A DNA stretch of 26,839 nucleotides from Ophioceras dolichostomum (taxonomy: Eukaryota > Ascomycota > Sordariomycetes > Magnaporthales > Ophioceraceae), in assembly GCA_003049485.1 (NCBI GenBank), contig PYST01000454.1, forward strand, positions 1 to 26,839. The letters are read 5' to 3'. Shown piece by piece: positions 1 to 9,414 of the stretch; positions within the stretch are counted from its first letter, which is position 1; every line of letters starts with the position of its first letter. Both the position numbers and the translations under genes were made by a program. The notes beneath the pieces are model-generated. The model did no database searches. It saw nothing but the letters and a program-made list of their open reading frames with translations, and was not told the DNA's origin.

Positions 1-30
<30 letters not shown>
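1..30. repeat. poly(A) run at window start
   Basis: Thirty consecutive A residues open the window and stop abruptly at a mixed-composition sequence. This could be the poly(A) tail of a retroposed element ending here, a homopolymer tract, or a contig-end artefact. With nothing visible to the left I cannot choose. From 31 to 244 I see no gene; this stretch would hold the 3' UTR of the minus-strand lectin gene that ends at 245. Confidence 0.9.
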
Positions 31-36
<6 letters not shown>

Positions 37-244
37 GCTTTCGATACGTCCCAGTATCTTCAACACGTCATTTCCTTGTAAAGAGGGGGGTTAGGCAACA
101 GACGGAAAGAAAGACACCACATAAAGAGGCGGGCAGACGGAGCAAAGTCCAAAAAGCACAAAGTCTACATCAACCACTGGGCAACTTCAACTCAGCTAAG
201 ACTGTTCTCCTAGTGCACCCTCGACCACCATTCCACCATGAATC

Positions 245-934
245 CTACTGGACACAAGTGTCGATCCACTCCGCGTGGAAGTCCACATCGCAAACGAGCC
301 TCCCCAGCCGGTTGGCAACGTTCTTTTCTGAAAGGAACGGCTTGTTAGCATAGGCCCAATGGTTGCGTAAAAAGATAAAAGGGAATCGAATGGGGCTCTC
401 GACAGGGACGTACCCAGGTGGTAATAGGCATCGTAATACTCTCCAGCCGCGCTGGCACAAGAGGCCTTGAACCAATTCGTCCCAATCCAATAATGGCTGT
501 AAAGCACCATGCTGTTCTTGTCACAGCTTTGTTGAAACTGGCCTCTATTCACCACCGATGCAGCACGTTAGCAGTTAGCACGCAAGGACGGATGCTGGGT
601 TCGGATGAACGCAGTAGCCAGCCAAAGTTGGCTGCAAGGCCAGGAATGCTTTTTCTTACCCCGGGCTCACGAGCTGGCCTCTGTCGTTGCCGAAACAGCC
701 GTCAAGGTTGAGCCAGGAGGATTTCCACGAATCGGACGTGTCGTCGTAGCATGATGCGCACAGTCCGATGAGAGTCTCTCCATTGATGATTCGCCCAAAC
801 AAGTGGGCCTCCTTGCAGGACTGGCCAAAGTTGCCGTAGTCGCGGGGTATGAGAGAAGAGTTGGCCGTCGTTGGTGCGGCAAGGCCAGTGGCGGCGGAAG
901 ACAGGAAGGCCGCGACTACGTGGGAACACTTCAT
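245..934 (-). CDS. secreted cyanovirin-N homology (CVNH) lectin-like protein, three exons
   Basis: Exons on the minus strand are 934-660, 544-414 and 327-245. They total 489 nt and encode 162 residues. Introns are 659-545 (donor GTAAGA, branch TGCTAAC, acceptor TAG) and 413-328 (donor GTACGT, branch TGCTAAC, acceptor TTTCAG). Both junctions keep the frame. The start gives a signal peptide (about residues 1-19, ending GLAA before P21). The mature part shows the two CVNH repeats: NFGQSC from residue 35 with C-x-S-C, LNLDGCFGN and RGQLV, then QFQQSC from residue 94 with KASC, YYHL, NVANRLGRLVCD. The repeats have the paired F-x-x-SC starts and N-x-x-G-x-L ends known for the family. CVNH proteins bind high-mannose glycans, and secretion suggests cell-wall or extracellular glycan binding. 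In the first repeat an extra cysteine (CASC) lies in the usual A-x-C position. Reading any exon alone misses the match because each intron falls inside a repeat. Confidence 0.85.
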
Positions 935-1092
935 GGTTTAAGAAGGTGCAGAATGGGTGGAATGGGAAGAGGAGTTAGAGATTTGAGTTTGAGTTGCAGT
1001 TGTGCTTCAGTCAAGAGGTTGTGATGGCTGGAGTGATGATGATGAGGTGTGAGGTGGGAAATGGTGTCTCGTTCCTCTCGTGGGGTTTCTGC

Positions 1093-1098
1093 TTTATA
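1093..1098 (-). promoter_or_regulatory. TATA box of the CVNH gene
   Basis: TATAAA on the minus strand lies 164 bp upstream of the CVNH start codon at 934. The intervening stretch is purine/pyrimidine-biased and free of upstream genes, as expected for a fungal core promoter and leader. A similar spacing (about 164-172 bp) is seen for the lectin at 23736 and the small cysteine-rich gene at 19996. Confidence 0.5.
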
Positions 1099-4000
1099 TG
1101 TTCCGTCGTCGAAAAAGCAAGTGAGCTCCCGTATATTCCAGCCCCCCAGGAGGTACTCTCTGTCATCATCGTGAAGCGGGTCGAGATGTCAATTCCGCGC
1201 CGGCTGTGATGCTTCATACGCGGAACTCTGGAGCATCGACCAGCGTTGAGACGTAGAGAGTGACGAACTGGTGATTCTAGCGCTTACACAAACCTGATTA
1301 GTGATTGAGGATTACCACTCCTTCCGCTACGGCTTTTCGTTCGCTCCATACAGCCGGGCTCGGCCGTGGGGCAGCGAGTGTGGCTGGTGGGAAGGCCCGC
1401 AATCTTGGCATTTGACAGCATCTAGTCGTTAGATCGACGGTCGCGGGCGCGCAGGTGATCGCGTAATGGGACCGTCTAATTTAGGTTCATGACTGAGCGA
1501 CTGATAAGGAGTCGGGAGTGGCAGAAACGTGGAAACATGGACATCGGCCCGAAGCTTCTTGGGGGTCATCACGGGATCGACCGTGTCCCGTAGCCGTGGA
1601 CGCGGTGCAGCAAATGCCAGCACATCTGACTGAGCACACCAAGGGGACTGTAGGTATTGATGTGGAGGAGAGGCTATACTATCAACGAATTGCTAGATCC
1701 CACATGTTCCACGTTACACAACGAAGGAGTCGGGAGAAGAATTTGCGACCTCCCTCGACGTTCTGAATAGCCTGAGTCATAGTGAAACCACCGAAATTGT
1801 CTTTCCAACGAGCGATCGTTGTTGACTCTGGTGTTAAGCCAGACTGCAGAGGCGTAAAGACGTTTGCGAAATGGCAAAGTACCCTTCTTCGCCGAACGGC
1901 CCGAACAAGTGAAATTCAACGCGCTAATTCAATCTGTCGAGGGGAACCGAAACCCGGGTACTTCCGTTAAAAAGAGTTCGTCGCGTTATCAGCCACGACG
2001 CGCTTTGTCTGGGCTGCCGTACGCGTAGTCGTCGCCGTATCCGTATCATACCTCCGCAATCCTCTGGGCTGTACAGTCCGGGCTCGCGTGACAACCGGGC
2101 TTTGTGAATGCTGTGCTCTGCGCCCCGGCTGGTTCTATATTTATCCGTCCTCTTAAGCCACTACAACGCGACGTATTCCTCGTGGATCGGATGTGAACCC
2201 CTTGGCATAAGGAGCGAAGTTTCTTCCGCGAGTAAAGGTTCTATTGTGCCCAACTAGTTTCACAATGTGAACCTTCAACTAGCCAGCTAGCCCGGTAGCT
2301 CACTGTCCCCGTCCGTGGGCGAGAAGGAACGCATTTTTGAGAGCTTGGTGCGTAACGGTGGGTGCCGTGACAGGAGTTGCGGCTGTGAGAGCCCCGATGT
2401 CACTACCGTGGCAAACAGGGGACGCCCTTGACGAAATTTATACATTCTGTGACCCTGTGTCTAGGGACGTGCCAAAGGTGATGTGTCACCGGCAAACCTC
2501 TCCAGTTTCGAGGCTCCAAGGAAAGCTGCGACTGCGTAAGCTGGCGGTAGTCACGAGAGGGGAGTGAGAACGGATTCTCCGTGTCGCGGTCCGCCGGTGG
2601 CCGCCGCCGAAGTCGCTATTCGTCCGAGAGCAGCCTGCACGCGAGAGCTTCAAGCTCAATTCTGAGCTTCCGCAAAAAATGCTTCCGACATCACTCTTGT
2701 GGCGACGGCTCGTACACGTCCGTGTGGCCTTCTTGCCGGCACCTGTCATCCCTTGGAGATAACTACCTGATCCTGCGCTGCCCCCTTTGAATTGCGCGTC
2801 GCTCGATGACAGCTCCCAATGACGGGAGATACTTTTGGCGCACAGCGATGCGTGACTTCGTGAAACATGGGCTGGGAATGAGACGCGTGGCACCGAGCAC
2901 CCAGACACAAATCGCTATGGGCGGAAGCGGGCCAGGGTGTCTTCTTATAGTTTGTACGGCGGTTCAAGCTACATGTAGCATCAAAAGACATGTACCTCTG
3001 TCACCTCAGTAGCGGGATACAGTACCACAGAAAACAATATAAGCAACGGCATACAAGCGCTTTATCGAGTCGAGTGTCCTCTTTGTAGCTGGCTCCTTTC
3101 TCAATTGTGTTTTTCTTTCCCCCCTGAACTCGACAGCGATGCAAAGTTGGGGCTAAGGCGTTACATTATCACAAGCTCGCAAGCCTGACAGCAGCAAGAA
3201 GCACAGGGTGCCTGGCGCAATTCTGAAGTGCGTGAAACTGAGCACATAAATCCTGTGTGTCCCTCTCGCAATTTCGCCAAGGGGATGCGTTGCTCCAATC
3301 AGAATCTGCACATCCCTTACAGCCTGTGGCGCCAACGTCCGAAGGACTTCCCCAGCCCCGCAGTGGGCGGCACATCATGTCTGATCAGCTGTGGTTCGCT
3401 GCACCTTACCCCACGCCGCCCCTAGAGCGGCCGAGGTGGATAGCAAGAGGAACCACCTCCGAGCTGCAGCGGAACAAGTCTACCCCACGCCGATAAAAGA
3501 AAACACCCCGCGCCACCTGTTGGCGCTGGCCTGGGAGTAATGTCAGACACGCTATGCCGCTACTACCACAGTAATTGGTAAGAAACAACGACCGTCCGAT
3601 CCGCTCGGGCTCATCTCGCTCATCGACGTACTAGAGCCTACTTGTGATTCTCCTTATCCTTATCTGGATCTGCCGATGCCTGCCGTTTGCCCCTCCAGGG
3701 TCGTGCCGAGCTTTGCCCCTCTGGAAGGTAGCAATGGACTCGGCATTCTGTGTTCCATCGCTGTTACCATGATCCCTGCCAACTTCCAAGAATTGATGTC
3801 TGTTGTCTCCTCGCCCTGTCGAAGCTCGGCCAGGTTTGCCTGACCTTCTACACATCTCCGAAAACATCCCCTCTCCATCTGCCATCAGCGCCCGCCAGCA
3901 CGACACGACACTTGACTCACTACTACGTCCCAACGTCCCAACGTCGTCCATCAAGGTGCGCGACTCGCCCTCGCATGCCTCGATTGGGAAGCTGGCAAGG

Positions 4001-4710
4001 AGGCGTCCGTCAAAAGTGCACTTGACTTAAGCTGGTAGGTCAACTGACGACGGCATCGCCCTGTCTTTCTCTTACGTGATGTGCGTCGACTTCTTGGCCG
4101 ACCTTGGGTCTCCCGGTCAGTCCAGGGCCTTATCGTCGAGGCGCATCTACTCATCGACGTGGCGATCCCTTCCCCACCAAGCGGGCAAGGGAACGCGGCA
4201 AGCGCCGAAGCAGCAACACAGCTGGCTGGTTATCTGAGCGCCTGCCTATAACGACATGCCAGCTATAAGCCAGGAGGGCATCCCTGGCCAGCTTCCAGAA
4301 GCCGAACACATCCAATCACTCCACAGCGTCACAACAGTCTGTGGGCCCTCCTGACTTCACAGCAACATCACGCATCGGCGCGTTGTCTAGACATGGAAGG
4401 TGAGGTGGCAAGTTATTAGCTTCCCGATACGGTCTGCGGTTTCAATACCAGGTCGGAATCCAATGTGTGTTCAATATCTCCAGGGCTTCGATGCGATCAG
4501 GGACGAGCCGAACGGCAAGGGGCGGGCAATAAGCATAAGTACTTCTCGGCTCGCCCCGCGACTCGATGCTTCATCTCGAAGATCATCAGGCTCTAGTCAC
4601 CCGTCCCCTTGCTCAGCCGATCCCAGTTCCCTCTTCTCTCCATCGCCCCAGGCTTCAACACATCTTTGCTAAACTGCAACTGGTCAAGTGCCGCTCCCCG
4701 TTCCATCACC
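1099..4710. other. gene-poor stretch, no recognisable gene
   Basis: I see only short open frames on both strands with no family motif, no convincing chain of splice sites and no signal peptide with a coding-like continuation. The longest (140 codons on the minus strand, 2486-2908) is Ser/Arg-rich without recognisable motifs. The last several hundred bases should contain the promoter and 5' leader of the protease starting at 4711, but I see no clear TATAAA there. An 18-base word at 2502-2519 recurs at 13356-13373. Nothing else stands out. Confidence 0.6.
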
Positions 4711-6180
4711 ATGATGCACACTACCCTCATTGCTCTCCTGGCCCTGCTGCCGGCGGTGATCGCCGCCCCGGCTGAGGGCACAGCTAACATCCGGCGCCGT
4801 GCCCCCATCATCGAGGCACGCATGGGAAAGGTCCGCCCCAACAAGTACCTGGTGAAGCTGAAGGACAGCGCCGTCGCCGACGCTCTTGCCGCTACCCTTT
4901 CCAAGCTCCCGGGAGAGGCCGACTTCGTCTACAAGGCGAAGGGCTTCAAGGGGTTCGCCGGCACCATCGATGCGGCCACGCTTGAGGCCCTGCAGCTCAC
5001 TGACGCGGTAAGTTAGTCCACTTAATTCAACGCCAGCCATCGCATCACCAACGCATGGAGACTAACAAGAGTACGCCACACAGGTCGAGTATATCGAGGA
5101 GGATGCCGAGTTCACCATCAACACCTACGTTTCGCAGACTGGTGCTCCCTGGGGACTGGGCCGGATCTCGCACCGCGCTCGTGGAAGCACCACCTATGTC
5201 TACGACGACAGCGCTGGCGCGGGCACGTGCTCGTACATCATCGATACGGGCATCTACACCTCCCACTCGGTATGTAGCAAGGCGACCAGCAACCAAGCCA
5301 GCGAGCTGCGTCTTCGGACCCTGGGGCTCCCCAGATAGTGCCCCAAGCCGCTAACATGACGCATCCTGACTTCAGCAATTCGGCGGCCGTGCGATCTTTG
5401 CCGCCAACTACGTCGACTCCTCCAACACCGACGGTAACGGCCACGGCACCCACGTCGCTGGCACCGTCGGCGGGTCAACGTACGGCGTTGCCAAGCAGAC
5501 CACTCTCCTGGCCGTCAAGGTGCTCGACTCCAGCGGCAGCGGCACTACGTAAGTTCCCCTACTCGCACCCCCATCCTTTCTTTCCACAGAGAGCAAGAGT
5601 TCCAGCCACTGACTCGTCCCGCCCCCCTTCCGATCTGTCCAGGTCTGGTGTCGTCGCCGGCATGAACTACGTCACCTCAGACACGAGCCGTAGCTGCCCC
5701 AAAGGCAAGGTGGCCAACATGTCGCTGGGAGGCTCGGTGTCCACGTCGATCAATTCTGCGGCGCGCGCCATGGTCAACGCCGGCGTCTTCCTGGCCGTGG
5801 CGGCCGGCAACAACAACGCCAACGCGGCCAACTACTCGCCCGCCAGTGAGCCGCTGGTGTGCACCGTGGGGGCCACCGACATCAACGACGCCAAGGCCAG
5901 CTTCTCCAACTACGGCAGCGTCGTGGACATTTTTGCTCCTGGCGTTTCCATCCTGTCGTCCTGGATCGGCAGCACCAGCGCCACCAACACTATCTCCGGC
6001 ACCTCCATGGCCACTCCCCATATCACCGGCCTCGGCGCCTACCTTTTGACTCTGGAGGGTAGCCGCACCCCAGCTGCTCTCTGCGCCTACATTCGGAGCA
6101 TCGCCACTTCTGGTGTCATCACGGGCCTGCCCAGCGGCACCGCCAACCTGCTGGCCTTCAACGGCAACCCGTCCGGTTAA
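4711..6180 (+). CDS. secreted subtilisin-like serine protease (S8, proteinase K type)
   Basis: Exons are 4711-5007, 5084-5269, 5376-5548 and 5643-6180. They total 1194 nt and encode 397 residues. Introns of 76, 106 and 94 bp have GTAAGT, GTATGT and GTAAGT donors and CAG acceptors, and the second has a GCTAAC branch site. The first of two adjacent ATGs is taken as the start. Residues 1-19 form a signal peptide (ALLALLPAVIAAPAE). An I9 propeptide follows (NKYLVKLKDS to EYIEEDAEF, about 40-109). The mature protease begins near 117 with APWGLGRIS. Catalytic residues are D153 in IIDTGI, H184 in DGNGHGTHVAGT and S340 in SGTSMATPH; the oxyanion Asn lies in AAGNNNANAANYSPASEP. Spacing and length match fungal proteinase K-like endopeptidases, which are secreted, calcium-stabilised and used for nutrition or for host cuticle and cell-wall protein digestion. 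All key residues are present and the frame is intact, so the gene looks functional. Confidence 0.97.
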
Positions 6181-6562
6181 GTAAGGATTACTGATGCAAC
6201 GAATTTGGTGCTCTAACATCCAGTACTGCCAGGCCACGTGGGTCACCGCTGGCAGCTAGCCCGCATATAGTTGGCGGCGGAGTACGTAAGTTGATGGTTG
6301 GACCTGAAGACAGATAAGAGAATGGAGGAGAGGGAGGGTGTGAGATCCTACTGTGGTGAGACGGGATGCTGCCTGTATATAGTCTCTTAGTGCCTCGTAC
6401 ACATTAAAATCTGTGGGCCGCTTCAGATTCGACTATCTCCTCGTCCAAACGCAAGGTCTTCTTACACAAGCCGTGCCCGGCTTCGAGCAGGCCATGCAGT
6501 GTATTATCGCTTTTCTACTACCTAATCCTGCGGATCCAATCTGACTGCGTTAAGATTAGTTC
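6181..6562. promoter_or_regulatory. 3' flank of the protease gene
   Basis: No gene is seen. An ATTAAAAT stretch near 6402 is a plausible polyadenylation signal about 220 bp after the protease stop codon. The stretch ends with AGTTC (6558-6562), which is the left target-site duplication of the solo LTR that follows. Confidence 0.4.
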
Positions 6563-6768
6563 TGTTGGTTCATAGTAGGTACCTGCTCACGTGGCAGCTG
6601 TTGCCTCAGTCCTAAGGCATTAACTTCCAAGGCATCTACCTACCAAGCAGCCTTTATAAGGTCGCTCTCCCCATCAACGCACAGATAGCTTTCCTTTGGA
6701 AGACAGACACAAGAATTCAGTAGTATTTTGCACGCGTGCTTGTTCCTTTCCCCATTGCCTTTCCAACA
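6563..6768 (+). mobile_element. solo LTR, copy 1 (206 bp, 5-bp target duplication)
   Basis: The element begins TGTTGG and ends CCAACA, a perfect 6-bp terminal inverted repeat with the TG...CA ends of retroviral-type LTRs. It is flanked by identical 5-bp duplications AGTTC (6558-6562 and 6769-6773). A TATA-like CCTTTATAAGG near 6651 would be the LTR promoter. A second copy of identical length lies at 10884-11089, with about 15 differences (roughly 93 percent identity by eye). No primer-binding site, polypurine tract or internal coding region is attached, so this is a solo LTR left by LTR-LTR recombination. The TGTTGG/CCAACA ends suggest a Ty1/copia-type parent (inference). The strand is arbitrary, set by the TATA orientation. 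Confidence 0.9.
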
Positions 6769-7646
6769 AGTTCTGCAGCGGCTCATGGCAGTAATTTCAG
6801 CAGTACCTACGATGTAGTGTATGGTAATAAAGTATTTGCTGTATGTAGACTTCCGGCACTGGCCACATAACCCACAGGATGATGTACAGGAGAAGCTGCT
6901 GCGTCGGGAATACATTGCGAACACAATACTTTTAATATAGCAGAGGCTACTACATTGGGAATACATCACGAAGACAATACAGCGCACCGTGCGACTCGCT
7001 CCTCTGGTGCCCGCCGCCAGGTCGTCAAACAGTCAGGCTATACCACCTAGAGTACGCACCGCCACAGTCTTCATCAACTGGACCTGAACCCATCCATGCA
7101 TGTCGTAGTCTACCTAGGCGCTCCATGGGGGGTCTATGAATCGATCTCAAGATGCTCCATTTTTGATTTTTTTTCGATAAGATGATCAGGAGATGCTGGT
7201 CGTTAGGGGAAATGAAAACTAGAACGTCTTGGAAAAGAAAAACAATCTTATGAACACTGTGGGAAGGTATTGAGACGTTCTTTCCTGTCCCAAATGTCGA
7301 AAATTTAGGTGGGCGATCTCCTGGAATGGGCAAGGGCGGCTAGGTATGCCGACCACACTGACGGCCGCTGCTTGCCGAGCGCAACGTCCTCCTCATGGCC
7401 TATAACGAGTCTGGACAGTGCCGCGTCCGGATACTGGAATACCGGTTTGAACTAGCAACACTGGGAAACTCGGTGATGAGCAGCGTCACCGTCTGAGAAG
7501 ATGTTCACGGACGTCTGAACTAAGGCGAATCGGTAGTCCACCATAGTGGCGCACCCAAGGAGGCACTCCATGCTCAAGCCCCGCTCGCTGACGTCTGAGA
7601 GAAGGCCATGAGAAAGATTGAAACTGACCTCGGCATTGGCTTTGGT
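6769..7646. other. intergenic, AT-richer stretch with a degenerate direct repeat
   Basis: No gene is recognised. The sequence is more AT-rich than its neighbours. A degenerate direct repeat reads GGGAATACATTGCGAACAC near 6906 and GGGAATACATCACGAAGAC near 6957, each followed by AATAC. The open frames here lack recognisable motifs. Confidence 0.5.
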
Positions 7647-8242
7647 TCATGCTGCTTGGGAGGAGGTGGCGACAGAGTCGCGGGAGCCTGCCTCTTGGTC
7701 GCCGTCATCGCGGCCGCTCGGGCAGGTTGGGGCCGGACGCCCCGTGTGAAGTCGGGCACGTTCCGACCCCCAGTAGCCCCCGCGGCCGATTGAGCCGTGG
7801 GGAGCGGGGATGGCGGAGTCGCTTCGCAGATTTCGGACAGAGTTGCCAAGGGGAGCAAGTGGCGCATTGGGCGGGGTTGCGCGGCCAATGTCCAAGGTCG
7901 GCGACTGCAAGTCTGGAGGCGACAAGAGCAGACTGCTCGAAACTTCACTGGGTGCTCGGAGGGTGCGCGGCTCGTCCTTGTCACGTCCTGGAAATCTTGT
8001 TGGTCTTGTCGGAGACAACTAGTTAGTAAGAGGATACATGGTAACTCAGGGGCGCCGGGCATGACGAATGTGAGATGCTTACCGTCATCCCAGGACTCGA
8101 CGCGCCGTGTGAAGTCGGCTACGTTCGAGCCCGAGGGAATGGCAGAAGCCACTAGACCGGGACGGGTGGGCCTCGCGACTACTGGAGGCACCGAGACTGA
8201 AGAAATCGGATCAATTGGGGGCCCCGGCACATAGCAGGCCAA
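7647..8242 (-). CDS. hypothetical Pro/Ser/Arg-rich protein, two exons
   Basis: The model has exons 8242-8083 and 7987-7647 (501 nt, 166 residues). They are joined by a 95-bp intron with donor GTAAGC, a perfect TACTAAC branch site near 8030 and acceptor TTCCAG; the phase is kept. The product has no recognised domain, signal peptide or membrane segment and is biased to Pro, Ser, Arg and Ala, as in disordered proteins. The first exon reads NVADFTRRVESWDDG, and a near-copy of its DNA recurs inside exon 2 (7738-7770 against 8097-8130). In the unspliced frame that copy would encode a similar peptide, NVPDFTRGV, so an alternative is a continuous 222-codon frame (8242-7574). The start is uncertain; upstream exons may exist. 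The gene is supported mainly by the splice signals. Confidence 0.35.
7738..8130. repeat. imperfect direct repeat of about 33 bp
   Basis: The plus-strand word CCGTGTGAAGTCGG with flanking similarity occurs near 7743 and near 8104, about 360 bp apart. On the minus strand both encode (N)V(A/P)DFTR in the same frame. This suggests a duplicated coding segment, but it is short. Confidence 0.6.
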
Positions 8243-8321
8243 GGGCGGAGTGGGTGGTCAAGCCCGAACTGGATGAGTGGCTGGGTGGATAGTCAAGGGC
8301 GAAGTGGATTTAGCTAGGTAC

Positions 8322-8885
8322 CTACTTAGTCAATAGGAAAAACGTACTAAGACAGGCGGCGACGATCGCATCAATCCGTCCTTGAACGGCAGCGACCGTG
8401 GCTAGGTCAGGCTGCGCCGACGCAACGACCTTCGACGGATGTGTCCCTGCATCATATTCGTCGCGGCGCCTGAGAGCGTCCGCGAGGATTCTCTCGGCCA
8501 AGTCTCGATCGTTGCGGGCGCGCTGGATCTGATCGCCAGGGCCGCCGTGGATAGAAAGGTCGCCCGAGAGGGTCTCGCTCGCGTCTAGGCGCCGATGCGC
8601 CTGAGCGATGTGTCTGATGGGGGCTGGGCCGGCGATGGTGAAACAAATCGGGCACAATGTGGGAAAAAAAATAAGGGGACGGAGGGATGCTGCGACGGAA
8701 GAAAACAGTCGGAATAATCCAACTTTGCGAGCAAGAATCCGCCGACCATGTGGCGAGGAGAGGGACAGGAATGACAGAACTGACGGAGGGAGAAAGAAAA
8801 GGGAAAGAAGGATGGTGCTACAAAATCCTGCAGACAGAGCCGCAAACAAGACCGAGAAGAAAATGGTGAATCTTACCTGAGGCAT
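8322..8885 (-). CDS. hypothetical small alpha-helical protein, two exons
   Basis: The model has a 9-nt first exon (8885-8877, encoding Met-Pro-Gln) and a second exon 8600-8322 (279 nt), for 95 residues in total. The intron is about 276 bp, pyrimidine-rich, with donor GTAAGA and acceptor CTCAG; the phase is kept. The second exon encodes a charged, helix-like stretch (IQRARNDRDLAERILADAL, then RRRDEYDAG) with codon bias towards G/C in third positions, unlike the low-complexity C/T tract it is separated from. TATATGAA on the minus strand near 9008 could be its TATA element. No family is recognised. The tiny first exon and the long intron make the 5' end uncertain, and it may instead join the gene at 7647-8242. 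Confidence 0.3.
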   Translation of the reverse strand: MPQVRFTIFFSVLFAALSAGFCSTILLSLFFLPPSVLSFLSLSSPHGRRILARKVGLFRLFSSVAASLRPLIFFPTLCPICFTIAGPAPIRHIAQAHRRLDASETLSGDLSIHGGPGDQIQRARNDRDLAERILADALRRRDEYDAGTHPSKVVASAQPDLATVAAVQGRIDAIVAACLSTFFLLTK

Positions 8886-9203
8886 GATGGGGAACGAGAG
8901 AGATAGAGGCAATCGACGCTGGGCAGAATGGGAGATGAAACGGAAAAGAGATGAGAGGTTGAGAACCAGGACAAAGGACTGGGGAGAAGAAGAACAGCTT
9001 TTCATATAGACGCAAGTGGCGCAAGTCTGTCTAGATGGTCATTGCTTTCTGCAGTACGCGCTTGCCTCCCTAGACTCTTCAAATCCGAGATAGCGATCGA
9101 ACAAGAAGTGGAAGGTACAGGAGGAACGAGCCAAACTGTTTACGAGAGGATAGGGGCGCGATTGCTTCCAAGCCCGAATGAATGGCCTGATATACCACTC
9201 TAT

Positions 9204-9204
<1 letters not shown>

Positions 9205-9235
<31 letters not shown>

Positions 9236-9263
9236 CCATTAGTAGTAGTAGTAGTATTATTAT
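9205..9263 (-). repeat. (TAC)n-type 3' tail of non-LTR element A
   Basis: On the minus strand the sequence reads GTTAAATAATAAT, then ACT/TAC repeats interrupted once by AATGGT. It lies at the 3' end of the minus-strand retroelement. The same GTTAAAT followed by TAC repeats ends the plus-strand element B near 17290-17335, so this is best read as a simple-sequence 3' tail and not as an independent microsatellite. Confidence 0.7.
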
Positions 9264-9414
9264 TTAACGTCAGTGGGCCACGTGGTAGTGAGCCAGGCCA
9301 CGTGAATACCCGCAGCCTCCCTTGGAGCATATGACGCGCCTAGGCTACGGAAAAAAAAGGAAAGTACATGTTTCCGTCCGCTTAAGCGTTGCGAGGGCCC
9401 TTAGGCCTTAGTTT

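Noticed and set aside
196..555. 119-codon minus-strand open frame taken as a whole
   Set aside because: Only its first part (544-414) is coding, as exon 2 of the CVNH gene. The rest is read through intron 2, which has a GTACGT donor, TGCTAAC branch site and CAG acceptor.
2486..2908. 140-codon minus-strand open frame
   Set aside because: Ser/Arg-rich without motif, no splice partners and no start context or promoter that I can support.
5677..6246. 189-codon minus-strand open frame
   Set aside because: It lies opposite protease exon 4, whose catalytic motifs are unmistakable; this is an antisense shadow of GC-rich coding sequence.
9205..9263. AGT repeat as an independent microsatellite
   Set aside because: Its position at the 3' end of element A, and the matching GTTAAAT plus TAC tail of element B, show it is the element tail.
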